The notes beneath the pieces are model-generated. The model saw nothing but the letters and a program-made list of their open reading frames with translations. It was not told where the DNA came from and searched no databases. This document shows, in pieces, positions 26,001 to 36,366 of a DNA stretch of 64,000 nt. The translations under genes and the position numbers were made by a program. The stretch is from NCBI GenBank assembly GCA_010279815.1, contig QEOQ01000658.1, positions 1,170,991 through 1,234,990 on the forward strand, given 5' to 3'. Numbering within the stretch: the first letter of the stretch is position 1; each line of letters begins with the position of its first letter. The DNA comes from Brachionus plicatilis. Lineage: Eukaryota; Rotifera; Eurotatoria; Ploima; Brachionidae.

Positions 26001-29000
26001 ATAGTTCAAAATCATGTTTTACAAATTTTACTAATTCGAAAATTTTACTTTTATCACATCTTTTACAATCAACATCAAGGTATTTGATGGTCCTTTTTTC
26101 TTAAAAATTAAAAAATTATCGTACTTTTATTTGATCAAAATTTAATAAAGAAAATAGTTATCGTTGTTGAAAATTATTTCTTGGTATAAAATGGTTAATT
26201 TCTAAAAAAAATCTAAAGATTTAGATTACAATTGTTGTTCTATTTACATCAGAGTTTAGTTTTTATTTTTTAAATTTAATTTGCTTATTTTTTTTAATTC
26301 TTAAGTATTGTTATTATTTTTTCATATAATTACGCCTGATTCAACGATGTCAAAAATAAAATAAAATAGAATGCAAGAGAAGGAAGTTTTGTACCGTTTT
26401 TTTTTTCTTTTTGTTATAGAAATTAAAATATAAAAATAAATTTTCTTTTTTTTTACATAATTACCACAAAATTTTTAATTTTAGATTAAATATTCATAGA
26501 ATGAGATTAATTCTTAAAGAAAGAATAAAAAGGATTGTTTTTATTGAGAAATTATAATTTTAAGTTGATAGTTTTTCATATCTTAAAATTTAAAAAATTG
26601 AAGAGTGAAGTTATAACTGGACCAGGAGAAAAATGCACAGAAAATCAAATTTTTAGAAAAAAAAATTTTAAATATTTTAAATTTATGTATTTTATCATTT
26701 TTGGAAAATTGACTTTTTTAAAATTTTTTTTCTTTTTTATTAAAACTTAAAATTTATGCTTTTTCATCTTTATTTATGTTTTGCTTTAACTGTTAATTTT
26801 TTTGAGTTCTACTCATCGAACAAACAAGCTAATAACTGAAGATGTGCTATTAAACATTTATCCACTAATACTTAGCTCAGTATAAAATTTAATTAAAATT
26901 CTAAACCATGATGATTTTTTAAACTTAAAAATTATTCTTTAATACTTACACAATTGTACAAATCATGGATGCGCTTAAAAGTAAGAAATTTTTGAAGATT
27001 AACTCCATACTCCAACAAAAGCTTAACAAAATCCACTTTATCTTGAGATAAAGCATCAAACATTTTTTCTTCTAGGACATTTTTCTTTGAGTAAGAAAAA
27101 TTTTAACAATTAAATTAAATTGATGGAAATAATATGTTACCTCGTTATCAGAACCGGTTAAAAATATATATTTTCTAGCTACATCAGGTCTATTCCAACT
27201 CATAATAGTTTCAAATTGCTTACTCAATTGAAGATCTATGACCTTTAAGCTAGCTGTCAAAATCGCCAAATCAATTTCCTGATCATATTCATCACCAAGT
27301 CTATATATTGATATCTTTACAATTTTTTTTTTAATTTAGATTATATTTAATTTAAAAAAGAGTATTTTTTTAATTTTAATTAAAAAAAAAAAAGAAATTT
27401 ACCAATTCTTTATTAGCAACACAATTCATTAGTTGTATGAACAAATAATCCGCTTGATCTTTTGAATAGGCAAACGTCTTCATAATTGTTGATATTAATT
27501 GCTCTTGAACATCTGAATCCATAATTCTTAAAAAATATGAAAAAATACAAAGAATTATTGTTAGAAACCTTAAATTACGGTCTTTTAGTTTGTGGATTAA
27601 TTTGAACATATTTATGGGTAAAAGACAACAAGTCAGCTGCTCTACCACTTCCATCACAAATAACCACAGGCACTGGTGGTTTATCATGCACATTTACGAG
27701 TACAGTTTGAATGGTGTTTGTTCCACCTTCGATTACAAGACAAACAAGCGGAATTGTATGATGATTTTGTAACGTTACTAAAATTATTAAAATTAATTTT
27801 TGATTAATACAAAATTTTGTTTAGAAACTTTTTTCTTCAATAGTTACGTCAAACATTTTGGGTCCTTTGGATTGAAAAAAAATGCAAAAGACATTGCTAT
27901 AAATAATTAATTCTTACTAAAATCAAAATCCATAAAAATTTCTGATTTATGTCGAGATAAAAATCGTTCAAATCTTCTTCTAAAATTAATTTCACATCCA
28001 TATTTTCCCACTGTTCCGTCATCAACAAGCAAAAAATATGAATGACAATTATTTAAATTAAAGCTATTAGCTGAATTAAAGGTGTTGTTTGAATAATAAG
28101 GAACTTCGATCTTTGAAAAAAATAAAATTTAATTTCTGACTAGGAAAAAAAATAATTTTAAGCTTTATTCACCCCATAGCCGATCAGTGACTCTTTTTCA
28201 TTTACAACTCCCCATGGAGCAACGCCAATAACAATTACATTTGTTCTAGCTCTGGGAAAATTTTCCTTTAAAATATCGCCTATATGCTTCACGACACCTT
28301 AAATACAAAAAAATTAATTATAAAATAAAAAATTGTGTCCAGTTCAACCAGTATCTGTTCCCGCTGTAATTATCCATATATGAGAAGTATTAGCTACTTT
28401 AGCCAATCCTTTTTGAATAGCTTGTTTCAATTTAGTCTGAATGCCGAAGTTAGCAATGCCACCATGAACAGAAATGATCAGATTAGGAAGTTCTAGTTGC
28501 CAATAATTTTTCAATAATTTAACTATATTTTGAGGCTTTGTATCAAAAGACATTCTTATATACTTTATTTTTGAAATATATATAAAATTTCTTGTCTAAA
28601 TGTTAATTTAAATTACTTCTGCTTTTCCAGTATACATATCAGCTCCCTGAAACTCAATTGTTCCAAATGCATTTGTCGGAAAAGTTTCTGTGCAGCTCTG
28701 AATTTTCCATACATCTGGTTCATTATCATTGTTGTTCGTAATTTGTTTTCTTCTTTTATTCTGATTATTTAAATTGGTCAGAGAATTAGAATAGATTGCT
28801 CTATGGTCATCATTGCGTCTTCCACATCCACATCTAAAAATTAAAAAATGGCGAATCAAGAGTTAATAATAAAAGAATTTTCCACAAATTCACTTTCATG
28901 GACTTATTTAGCAAAGAAAAATAGATTTTTATCAACAAATAATTACTTATCACTGTAAGTTTTTGATGCAACAAAATGAACACACTCTCGTCGCGTAAAA

Positions 29001-29122
29001 GTCTTTGAGATCCATTCACGAATTGATTCCCGATTTTCCTAGAAAATTAAAAGCATTAAAATTGAATTTTATGGCCATGGTATGTTATCTACTTCGTCTT
29101 GGAGCAGGGAGTCAAACTGCAT
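17084..29122 (-). CDS. TRPM: TRPM-C: canonical TRPM cation channel
   Basis: Complete TRPM channel of 1710 aa in 19 exons. In transcript order: 29122-29093, 29038-28947, 28833-28617, 28562-28349, 28297-28173, 28110-27918, 27777-27579, 27526-27403, 27314-27141, 27084-26950, 25990-25856, 25789-25527, 25477-24613, 22157-21903, 21854-21680, 21621-21489, 21436-21246, 21186-21054, 18563-17084. They total 1711 codons. Landmarks follow TRPM1/3/6/7 closely: [14 protein letters not shown] near the start, [40 protein letters not shown], the WAVLMKR block, S1 at about 879-895, S2 at about 904-918, the pore FMLYGEVYA at about 1054-1061, the TRP helix, and a coiled coil ending in SARIDD. The last 490 residues are Ser/Asn/Glu-rich and probably disordered, with no alpha-kinase. 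The acceptor at 25990 is the least certain join. Confidence 0.95.
18805..19974 (+). mobile_element. non-autonomous hAT transposon with intact target duplication
   Basis: The element has perfect 15-bp terminal inverted repeats (TAGTGATGTTATTTG at 18805-18819 and its complement at 19960-19974). It is flanked by identical 8-bp direct repeats TAAGAAAC at 18797-18804 and 19975-19982. An 8-bp duplication and a TAGNG terminus are hallmarks of hAT elements. It is 1170 bp long and contains one open frame joining a BED zinc finger to a hAT C-terminal block, without the catalytic core. The intact duplication suggests a fairly recent insertion. Confidence 0.92.
19133..19603 (+). CDS. BED zinc finger / hAT C-terminal remnant protein
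   Basis: Open frame of 156 codons starting ATGATG inside the hAT element. Residues about 45-70 form a BED-type finger (CNYC, then HIKTTH). Residues about 112-150 match the hAT dimerisation region ([23 protein letters not shown]). The frame stops at 19603; the expected continuation ([14 protein letters not shown]) follows at about 19607 in another frame. The DDE catalytic domain between the two parts is missing. It is therefore a deletion derivative and cannot encode an active transposase, although a DNA-binding or dimerising product is conceivable. Confidence 0.7.
   Translation: MMETPCSGQLPLNITPCTTQSKKRNYKKRSPVYTHSRQVDLDGQIHLFCNYCITKYIYSGPTKNMLDHIKTTHPEYLENIKLNENSDYDEEMEQVDLEIVRYNSEPSKNVQPLEYWQQNHKSYPILYHVVQHIFCILATSVPAEQLFSHTGNNSLG
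20640..20910. repeat. ACGTAA-rich dispersed repeat, copy 2
   Basis: Dense ACGTAA motifs at both ends (TTTACGTAATTTTACGTAAAA near 20653 and AACGTAAATTTACGTAAAAT near 20862) surround an AT-rich core. The block ends in a GC-richer segment (CCCCAGTAACCTCGTAGCAG). It resembles the block at 10248-10470. The class is unknown. Confidence 0.45.
22770..23140 (+). mobile_element. non-LTR retrotransposon 3' relic
   Basis: Frames on the + strand give the end of a LINE reverse transcriptase: a block resembling [15 protein letters not shown], then QMYENAPEK and [15 protein letters not shown]. The last matches the common C-terminal FF-x-x-RVV-x-x-W-x-x-LP motif. The frame is broken several times. The downstream part (about 23010-23100) recurs, inverted, at 51905-52010. 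Confidence 0.65.
23225..23305 (+). other. possible 3' terminal exon of an unknown + strand gene or element
   Basis: After a TTTTCTAG acceptor, a 26-codon frame starts [14 protein letters not shown] and ends in an acidic DNEDEEAQ tail and TAA. AATAAA follows within about 30 bases. Without upstream exons it may be the tail of a transposon gene. Function unknown. Confidence 0.25.
23887..23927. repeat. perfect 20-bp palindrome with 1-nt centre
   Basis: Left arm 23887-23906 (AAGAAGTTTTGGCAATAAAT), a single C at 23907, then the exact reverse complement at 23908-23927. The centre is too small for a normal hairpin loop, so the ends of the arms would have to open or a cruciform would form. It lies in a TRPM-C intron and is not part of a recognised element. 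Confidence 0.9.
24135..24276. mobile_element. TA-flanked MITE, copy 1
   Basis: A 142-bp element between TA dinucleotides at 24133-24134 and 24277-24278. The terminal inverted repeats are 17-19 bp (ACGTAATCATCCGAATT against ACGTAATTATCCGAATT) with one mismatch. Internal sequence matches the inverted copy at 59955-60073, including GTGACACGCTGTT and ACATGTAAAAGATTCTATAGTGAC. TA flanks suggest mobilisation by a Tc1/mariner-type transposase. Confidence 0.85.
25991..26949 (-). other. TRPM-C intron, no features
   Basis: AT-rich intron between the exon ending LYNC and the exon with INLIDIGLV. Human-type TRPM proteins have a short extra segment at this junction (around HLVRD), which I could not find. 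Either this protein lacks it or a small exon is hidden here. Confidence 0.5.
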
Positions 29123-31334
29123 TTTAGAACCGCTTAATTAATTGATGATTTATAAAATTTAAATTTTTAAAATATTTAAATCATGTATTATCTATTAAAT
29201 GAATTGAAGAAATTTTTAGAAAATCTTTAGACTAAACGTATTGAGTTGTTTGTCGGTTTAGAAAGCGTTTCTTATGGAATATGTTGTTAATTATGATATA
29301 AATTTAACTCAAAAAATATTTTTTAAGTTAAACTAAAAAAAAAATAATAAGGCTTTAAACATAATGAATATAATTTTTTTTAGAAAGTATTGTAATTAAA
29401 TTTTCAATCAAAATCATTACGATTTCTTACATTGTTCAGTGGTTAAATTACAAAATTAAGTTAACTTAAAAAAATTCTTATTTTAATGCAAAATGTGTCT
29501 TTTTTAGAAATCAAAAAATAATAAACCTTACAAATCAAATTCGAATCTAAAAATAAATGACCTTTTTTTCTTTGCTAAGCTTTGGCCAAATTTTTTCCAG
29601 TTAAAATTTTTCAAATAGCTTGAATAAAGTATTTTATTTACTTAAAAAATTCGAACCAAAATAATGACAGATCGTTGTTTTATTTAAACTGAAGGCTTAT
29701 CAAAAGAATAAATATAAAAAAAAATTGTCAAAAATGATATGTAATAAATTTTCATAAAAGCAAGAAAAATTATAGAAATTGAAATAATGTTTATTTTTAT
29801 TTTTTTGCTAACCATTAATTATTGTAAATGCCTGAATGATTTTATGGAAATAAAATTCATAATTTGAATATCAAATTAAAAAATTTCGTAAAACAATAGA
29901 TTTAATTTGATTTAAAAATATAAAATTCTTTGTCAATACAAAGCAGTATTTAAGGAATCTAGTTAAAATAATTAATTCATGACAATTTATTTTCTAGAAA
30001 AAATAAAATTAAAGAATTAAGAATATTTTTGCAATTAATAGATGAAAAAAAAAGAGCTTGTTCTTCTTGTTGTTAAGCTATGAAATTGATATTAATAGTT
30101 AAACAAAAGAAATTTAAAATATTTTTATTTATCTAATTCATCTTTTTTTATTTGAAAAATTTTAAAATCTTCGAATTTTCTAATTCATCTTGAAAAATCA
30201 AAAATCTTAAAAACATTTAACCAAACTTCCTTTTTTCAATAACGATAACTGTTTCCCGTTAAAATTTTTTATTTGAAAGTTTAATAATAAGTGTAAATAT
30301 AAAAGCATTTAGAAGTGCTTCAATTTTTGGCTATATTTTGTATAAACTAAAAAAAATTGTCAAATACTTCCGAATAACAATATCACAAAAAAAAATATAC
30401 AAAAGTTCTAAGGTAGTTTTAAGAGACGATCAAGCAAACAATTCTTTTTCAATTTTAAATCTGAAAAGATTAATAACTTTATTTTTTTGTCTAAAAAGGC
30501 GGGTTTAATTTAATACTTATTTGCCATTCGAATGTTCCATGGGCAAACGAATCAAAAACAGTATAAAGTAATTAATTAAAAAAATAAACGAGAAAGATAT
30601 ATTTTTGTCTTTAATTAATTTAGTATTACCAGTAGTACAGTAAACTACAACTTGTATAGAATTTATTGACGAATTAATAAGTTTTTTAGAAAGAAATAAA
30701 TTTATTTATCAAGACTGAAGCTTAAAAAATATTTTTAAGAATCATATTAATAATAATAATAAGATACGGTAGGTTATCCCACCAAATGAAAATCCATATG
30801 GAGATTGCTATAGTAGCTATCCGAGTGACTCATTAGATATTGATTATCGCGACGAATTGATTTCGTCAACCATTTTCTTAAAATAGTTCTTTGAACCGAC
30901 TTTGACTCCTTCAGGAGGCAATCTGTTCCAGTTTTATATTGGCAATTTTTTATTTCAAAATCGATTAAATTCATTCATTTAATTAATGTGTTTATTTTAT
31001 CATATTTATGTAATCAGTGTAAAGAATTCTTGTGAAAAGCTAAATGTTTTAATATTTTACTTTGGTTTGAAGAACAAATGAAATATAAATTTAAACTAAG
31101 AATTTTATAAAATTTTAAAAATACGTTCATTCCGAACAAAAATTTCATTATCTTAAAGCTAGAAATAATTTAAACAATTTTTTTAATGTTTATTTAAAAA
31201 TTTAATCAGAAAATTAAAAAATTAAATCGAAGAAGTTTGGTTGCATTTCAAATTGTTACTAAAATAAATAACAATAAAATTTTTAATTATAAAATTTTTA
31301 TTCGGTTCACTTTTGCTTATCACAATTATTAAAT
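29123..31334. other. spacer between TRPM-C and the GPCR gene
   Basis: 2.2 kb of AT-rich sequence. It should carry the TRPM-C promoter and the GPCR 3' UTR. The only structure seen is a LINE 3' end at about 30745-30975. Confidence 0.6.
30745..30975 (-). mobile_element. LINE 3' terminus with trinucleotide tail
   Basis: On the minus strand one frame reads NWNRLPPEGVKVGSKNYFKK, matching the W-N-x-LP ... F-K C-terminal signature of LINE reverse transcriptases. About 130 bases later the sequence ends in a run of TTA/ATT triplets (about 30748-30764 on the + strand), a typical simple-repeat LINE tail. The frame is broken and the rest of the element is absent, as expected of 5' truncation. Confidence 0.6.
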
Positions 31335-32759
31335 TTATACATAAGTAGACACTGAATTTACAAATAAACTTTTTTCATTGTTTTCCTCAGGTATGATAGG
31401 GTTTGATTTTTTATCATTTTTGTAAATAAAGGCTTTTTTTTGTCTATTGTTAAATTTAAATTGTTCTAAAGCATTTTTATTGGGATCAATAAATGGTCGT
31501 GTTAAATCAGCTTGATTTTCAAATTTTAAGCCTTTTCTGACGATTGGTTTAGTAATGGGTGGTAGTGGTCTTTGTTTAACATCAAATTTATCCAAAGAGC
31601 CAACACTGGTTGATGTCGTACATTTGGAAACAGTGGACGAAATTACTCTCAGCTTTAAACAACATCTAACTAACCGAACAAATTCTTTACGAAACTCGCT
31701 AGATAAAGCTACATAAACATAAAAATTAATTGCATTATTTATATAAGCTATATACTTAAGAACAACTTTGATATACTGAAGTTTAACTCGATTAACGGAG
31801 CTTAAATTTTGATAAAAAAAAGTCATATAAAAAGAAATAGGCCCGGTAAAAAATAAAAAAATAAAAGCAATTGATAGCAGCATTACAGTTATTTGAACAG
31901 ATTTGATCGATTTGTCTATTTTGTCCAAGCTTTTGGTCGATTCTCCCCGAGTGATGTGGGCTTTTTGAATTTTTGATTTTTTTAAAAAGCTAAGTTTTAA
32001 AATTATGGCAATATTGCTGACCAATATTATCAAAAATGGCAAGCCACCATAAATTATGGCATGATAAATATCCCAATTATCAAATATTAACTTTGAATAG
32101 ATGGGAAATTTGACACTGTTTACGGAACATATGAGTTTTGGCTTATCTTCTTTAAAGGAAGCTAGTCTAAAATTCGAAGGTTTTTTCGTCGTAATTAAAT
32201 CGTAAATATCTTTTTTTTTTATTTGAGACTCGGTCATTATGGCAATGTGAAGATTCAGCAAAATGATGCACACAATGATTCCAATAAAAATTTTTGGCGC
32301 CCAAAACTTTTTGTTCCAACTCTTGTATTTGAAAATAAAAAGCACTGCTATAAGCCTGTCAATGGTCAGCAAAACTAGACACCATGAACTCAGTTGTAAA
32401 GAAGAGTAATAGATAAATTTTATCAATTTACAAGCAACTGATAAATTGCTTACTACATTTAGACTGAGCATCGACTGTAAAAGCATAAATATCAATGCCA
32501 TCGAATCAGTAATCGCAAGGGCACAAAAACAAAAAGCGTTTGAGCTAAAACCTCGTTTTTTTCGATTTAAAAATATGAATATGATAAAAAAGTTTCCAAT
32601 TAGACCAAAAGAAACAATAAACCATGGCAAGGTGTGCCGAATTGATCGGATACGATACACATATTCTAATTCATTTGAAGAAAAGTTGAATATACTCAGA
32701 TTCAATGCCAAAGCCTTGTTATCCAAAGGTTTTGCTGTTTGATACTGTTGAAGCTTCAT
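31335..32759 (-). CDS. rhodopsin-like (class A) G-protein-coupled receptor
   Basis: Intronless receptor of 474 aa with seven hydrophobic segments, most like invertebrate neuropeptide receptors. TM1 begins about residue 45 (GLIGNFF). TM2 holds LAITD. TM3 follows a Cys (ACK) that can pair with the second-loop Cys in LICSVNS, and ends in TIDRL in place of DRY. TM6 reads FFTGP in place of CWxP. TM7 reads NAINFYVY in place of NPxxY. The third loop and the C-tail (from about residue 355, with CC near its start) are basic and Ser-rich. The ATG at 32759 gives a short N-terminus with two N-glycosylation sites (NLS, NFS). Ligand unknown. Confidence 0.85.
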   Translation of the reverse strand: MKLQQYQTAKPLDNKALALNLSIFNFSSNELEYVYRIRSIRHTLPWFIVSFGLIGNFFIIFIFLNRKKRGFSSNAFCFCALAITDSMALIFMLLQSMLSLNVVSNLSVACKLIKFIYYSSLQLSSWCLVLLTIDRLIAVLFIFKYKSWNKKFWAPKIFIGIIVCIILLNLHIAIMTESQIKKKDIYDLITTKKPSNFRLASFKEDKPKLICSVNSVKFPIYSKLIFDNWDIYHAIIYGGLPFLIILVSNIAIILKLSFLKKSKIQKAHITRGESTKSLDKIDKSIKSVQITVMLLSIAFIFLFFTGPISFYMTFFYQNLSSVNRVKLQYIKVVLKYIAYINNAINFYVYVALSSEFRKEFVRLVRCCLKLRVISSTVSKCTTSTSVGSLDKFDVKQRPLPPITKPIVRKGLKFENQADLTRPFIDPNKNALEQFKFNNRQKKAFIYKNDKKSNPIIPEENNEKSLFVNSVSTYV

Positions 32760-34639
32760 TTAAATTGAAATGAATCATTCAGTTAATTTATGGTTTTTTA
32801 CTGATTTAAAATTATAAAATATTTTTCACTTTATCATACCTTAATGTTTAGTAACTACCTAAACAAGTTTTTAAAGATTTTATGCTTTTTTTTATTTAAT
32901 CATTTTCAAATATTAACAAATGTAAAATTAAATAAAATTAATGAAATTTTTTAAAAAGGAAATTGTTTAGTTTGGCAGCTTTTTTTATCTAGATATTTTT
33001 GGAATTTTTGTATCAAAAAGGTTATAATGATTGGAAACTCCAATTTGGTTCGATCATAAAAGAAGTCATATAATTTTCTTAAAAATTTTTTTTTTTAATT
33101 AAGAAAGAGTGTCTTCTAATTTATTTTAAATATTTTATCTGTAAAAACATTTTTTAAGGCTTTCTCGCAACTAAATTTTTGAAACTAAGAATATATGATA
33201 ATAAAGCCTAGTCTTCAAAAATGGATAAATTGTTGATTTAATTAGCCTCTTTTTAGGAGAAGTCTAAAGAATTTTAAATAAAAAAATTAGTTAACATTTG
33301 CATAAAAATTTAAGATGTTAAATTTTAACATATTATTAAGTCATGTAGAAAGAAAAAGTTCGAAAATAGAAAAAGAGATGAAATTTTGAAAGTTTGATCA
33401 CTTTGACAAAATTTCATGAATTTCTTTTATATTGAATTAGTTAATTTAAAAGCCTTTAAAAAAATTCGGAAATAAAGAAGTCAGAATTTTCTAACGTTTG
33501 AATTTTAAATTGTTTATACATGATTTGATGAGAATATTCTACCTGATTTGTTTCTTAAGTTCGGATCCATTAAGGTAAAATACCCAAAACAGACTTAATT
33601 GAACACACACAGACCAAAGCTAGCAACCTTTGTTTTAAACTTTATTCACCATCTATTTCCGAAAGAATCACTAATATCAAAAAGTATTTGTAAATGGGAT
33701 TCAACTGAGATTATTATAATTATATTATCTGCGTAGACAATTATAGAAATATTTAGATTTTTATTAAGTGCCCCAAGTTCCTTGTTAAAGCATTCTGGTA
33801 TAATGTTTTAAAAAACGGAGATAAAAAACATCTTTTTTAACATCAGTTTCAATTTTAAAATATAATAAAGAATTTTGAATTTCCTATTTGTTTTTATTTT
33901 TAAAAATTTTTAGAGTAAGATTAAAATGTTTTCATATGCTATGAGCAAATTTTCAATTTTTTAAAAAAATTTTAATCATTCAAATGACTTAAAAAAAGGT
34001 TAAATATTTAGGAAAAATCAGTCAAATTATTTTTCAGGAACGCATTTACTAAAATAATTTAAAGGATACAAATAAGCTCATAAATTTTGAGAATTCAGAA
34101 AAAAATCAAATAGAATTTTGGTATTTTTTTTTATATATTTTCAAAAAAAGTTTCTGTTTCGAAAGAAAAAAAAATAATTTTTTTTAATGAAGCATTTGCT
34201 GTTCTAGATTGAAATCATTAAAAATCTTTGAGCACTTAGGCTGATGATTTTTTACCAATTCGGTCGTTCAACTTTTTAATTTGTTAAAAATTTTTAATTT
34301 AAAAAATTAATGATGAGTATAGCCTGATCTAATGATTATAGGACGTGTTAACTTTATTTTTTGAATAAAACATTTTGTCTATTTATTTTTGCTGAGAAAA
34401 ATTCTTTAGAAAAGATATTTTTAAAAAGGGTATGGTATTTAAAAATTTAAATATGCATTTTAGTAAATGTTAATCAAAAAAAATTAAGTTATCTTTTTCC
34501 AGTATAATTAAAACTAAGCCTGATATGCTCGATATTTCTTTACATAATTAAATTTTTCAAATCATTTGAATTTTTATCAGCTACACATTTAATTTTATTA
34601 AATAGAGGAAAAAGCTTTGCTTAGCAATTTTCAAATACG
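32760..34639. other. spacer between GPCR and GLOD4 (divergent)
   Basis: AT-rich spacer between the divergent starts of the GPCR and GLOD4 genes. It contains a reverse-transcriptase relic at about 33545-33815 and otherwise nothing recognisable. Confidence 0.6.
33545..33815 (-). mobile_element. reverse transcriptase palm-domain relic
   Basis: On the minus strand an open stretch reads FNKELGALNKNLNISIIVYA and continues DNIIIISVESHL. This is the region around the catalytic YADD of LINE reverse transcriptase, here YADN, so one catalytic Asp is lost. The block SFGNRWW follows at the expected distance. Stops and frame changes follow. It could be from the same family as the relic at 13620-14500, covering an earlier part of the protein. 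Confidence 0.6.
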
Positions 34640-35577
34640 ATGCCTTCAAACATTCGTCCACTTCATTTTGTATTCAAAATTGCAAGTAGAACCAAAACAA
34701 TCGAGTTCTACCGAAATGTATTAAAGATGAAAATTTTGCGTCACGAGGAATTCACCGAAGGATGCGATGCAGCCTGCAATGGACCCTATGATGGTGAAAA
34801 TTTCAAAAATAAAATTGATGATTTTTGTTTTAATTTTTAAAAATAGGCAAATGGAGCAAAACAATGATAGGATATGGAAGTGAAGATTCAAATTTCGTGA
34901 TAGAATTAACTTATAATTATGGAATTAGATCATACGAAAGAGGCAATGATTTTAATTATCTAAAAGTGGAGTCAAACAGTGTATTTGAAAATATAAAAAA
35001 TAGAGAAAATTCACCAAAACAAAGATCAGACGGGCTTTATGAAATTCAAGATCCTGATGGTTATACATTTTTAGTTGGCCAAGGAGAAGGAAATGAAAGT
35101 TCCATTACTGCTTTGTCTTTATTAGTGACTAATTTGGAAAAATCAAAAAATTATTGGAGCAATATTTTAAAAGGCAAACTCATTAGTGAAGATTTATCCA
35201 AGATTGAATTGAGCTTTGATTATCTCAATTTCCAGCTAGTACTAGAGAAAAGTGGTAATGAAAAAATCGATCACGCCAAAGCTTACGGTCGCGTAGCTTT
35301 TTCATGTCCCACTGAAGAACTTAAACCATTACAATCTGAAATTGAGAAGAATCAATTTGCTGTTTTGACACCTTATATTCAGCTTGATACACCTGGTAAA
35401 GCAACTGTTTCAGTAGTTATTCTTGCCGATCCTGATGGACACGAAATTTGTTTTGTTGGAGACAAAGAGTTCCGAGAGTTGTCTCAATTGGATCCAAACG
35501 GAGAGAAGCTTTTAGACGACGCAATGAAGGAAGACAAAAGTGATGAATGGCATGAAAAAAAAAATAAAAAAAAATAA
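34640..35577 (+). CDS. GLOD4: glyoxalase domain-containing protein 4
   Basis: GLOD4-type vicinal-oxygen-chelate protein of 294 aa, against about 300 in mammals. Its biochemical activity is not well established. Two exons, 34640-34793 and 34847-35577, join in frame as DG-KWSKTM, which matches the family. The first glyoxalase fold starts LHFVFKIASR, with FYRNVLKMKILRHEE and CDAACNGPYDG. The second contains ALSLLVTNLEKS and ends in TPGKATVSVVILADPDGHEI and CFVGD. The C-terminus LLDDAMKEDKSDEW is characteristic. The ATG at 34640 fits the family N-terminus. AATAAA lies about 50 bases after the stop. Confidence 0.95.
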
Positions 35578-35834
35578 ATTATTTTTATTTTTAATTTTTT
35601 TCCAAAACAATATTTTTGATTTCGACTTGAATAAATGTGGCTAAATTAACTAAATGCTTTTTGTTTAACCTATTTAATATTTATAAGAAGCCTTTTGTCC
35701 CACAAATGACATACCTAATTTCTCGGATTTTTGTGTCTCTATTCTTGACCAAAAGATATTTTTATTTTTAATTATTTCAAGTATTAAAAGCCTTGATTAG
35801 CTTATAATTCTTTTATTAAAAAAGAATTTGTATA

Positions 35835-36179
35835 ATGCTAGCTAGTAGAAATTTAACAGGATGGCAAGCTCATAGATTCGACAACACAAAAGAAACTGGA
35901 TTATATCATATGTAATTTTTTCATCTATATTTTATTATTAAAAAAATACCAGGATTCATTCAAAAAACTAATTTCGAATTTATTATTTTAATTAAAAAAA
36001 TATTTAATTTTTTTCCAAGGTTAAATCGCTATTTAAGGTTGATTTTCATAATATCCATAATCAATACGTTTTTGCTAATTCTAGTCGTTGTTGGTCTTAT
36101 TTTAATCCTCATACCACTTTGGATTGCATTAATTCAATTCAAAAAATTCACAGGATCATTCGCAGCTCCAATTTTGTGA
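35835..36179 (+). CDS. small single-pass membrane protein, two exons
   Basis: A 78-residue protein from exons 35835-35911 and 36020-36179, with a GT donor after CAT AT and an acceptor CCAAG; the joined frame runs to TGA. The N-terminal 26 residues are polar (SRNLTGWQAHRFDNTKE). A strongly hydrophobic segment of about 30 residues follows (around residues 32-62, ILVVVGLILILIPLW). A short tail ends in KKFTGSFAAPIL. I do not recognise the family. The clean splice sites and the polar-then-hydrophobic layout make it likelier than chance. It converges on the PITP gene, with stops 187 bp apart. Confidence 0.55.
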
Positions 36180-36366
36180 ATAAATAAATATATCATTTAT
36201 CTAAAGGATTATTTTATTCTAATTTTAAAATAAACAAAATTTATGACAACTATTTACAGCTTAGATTGTAAATTAACTTAATAAATAATACAAACATTTT
36301 TCCAATTTTTCATTACATTTTAAAAACAAAATCATTATTAAATAAATTAAATTTTTGATTAATTTT

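Noticed and set aside
26535..26750. 71-codon + strand frame made largely of Phe, Lys and Ile
   Set aside because: Low-complexity AT-rich sequence inside a TRPM-C intron; no family resemblance.
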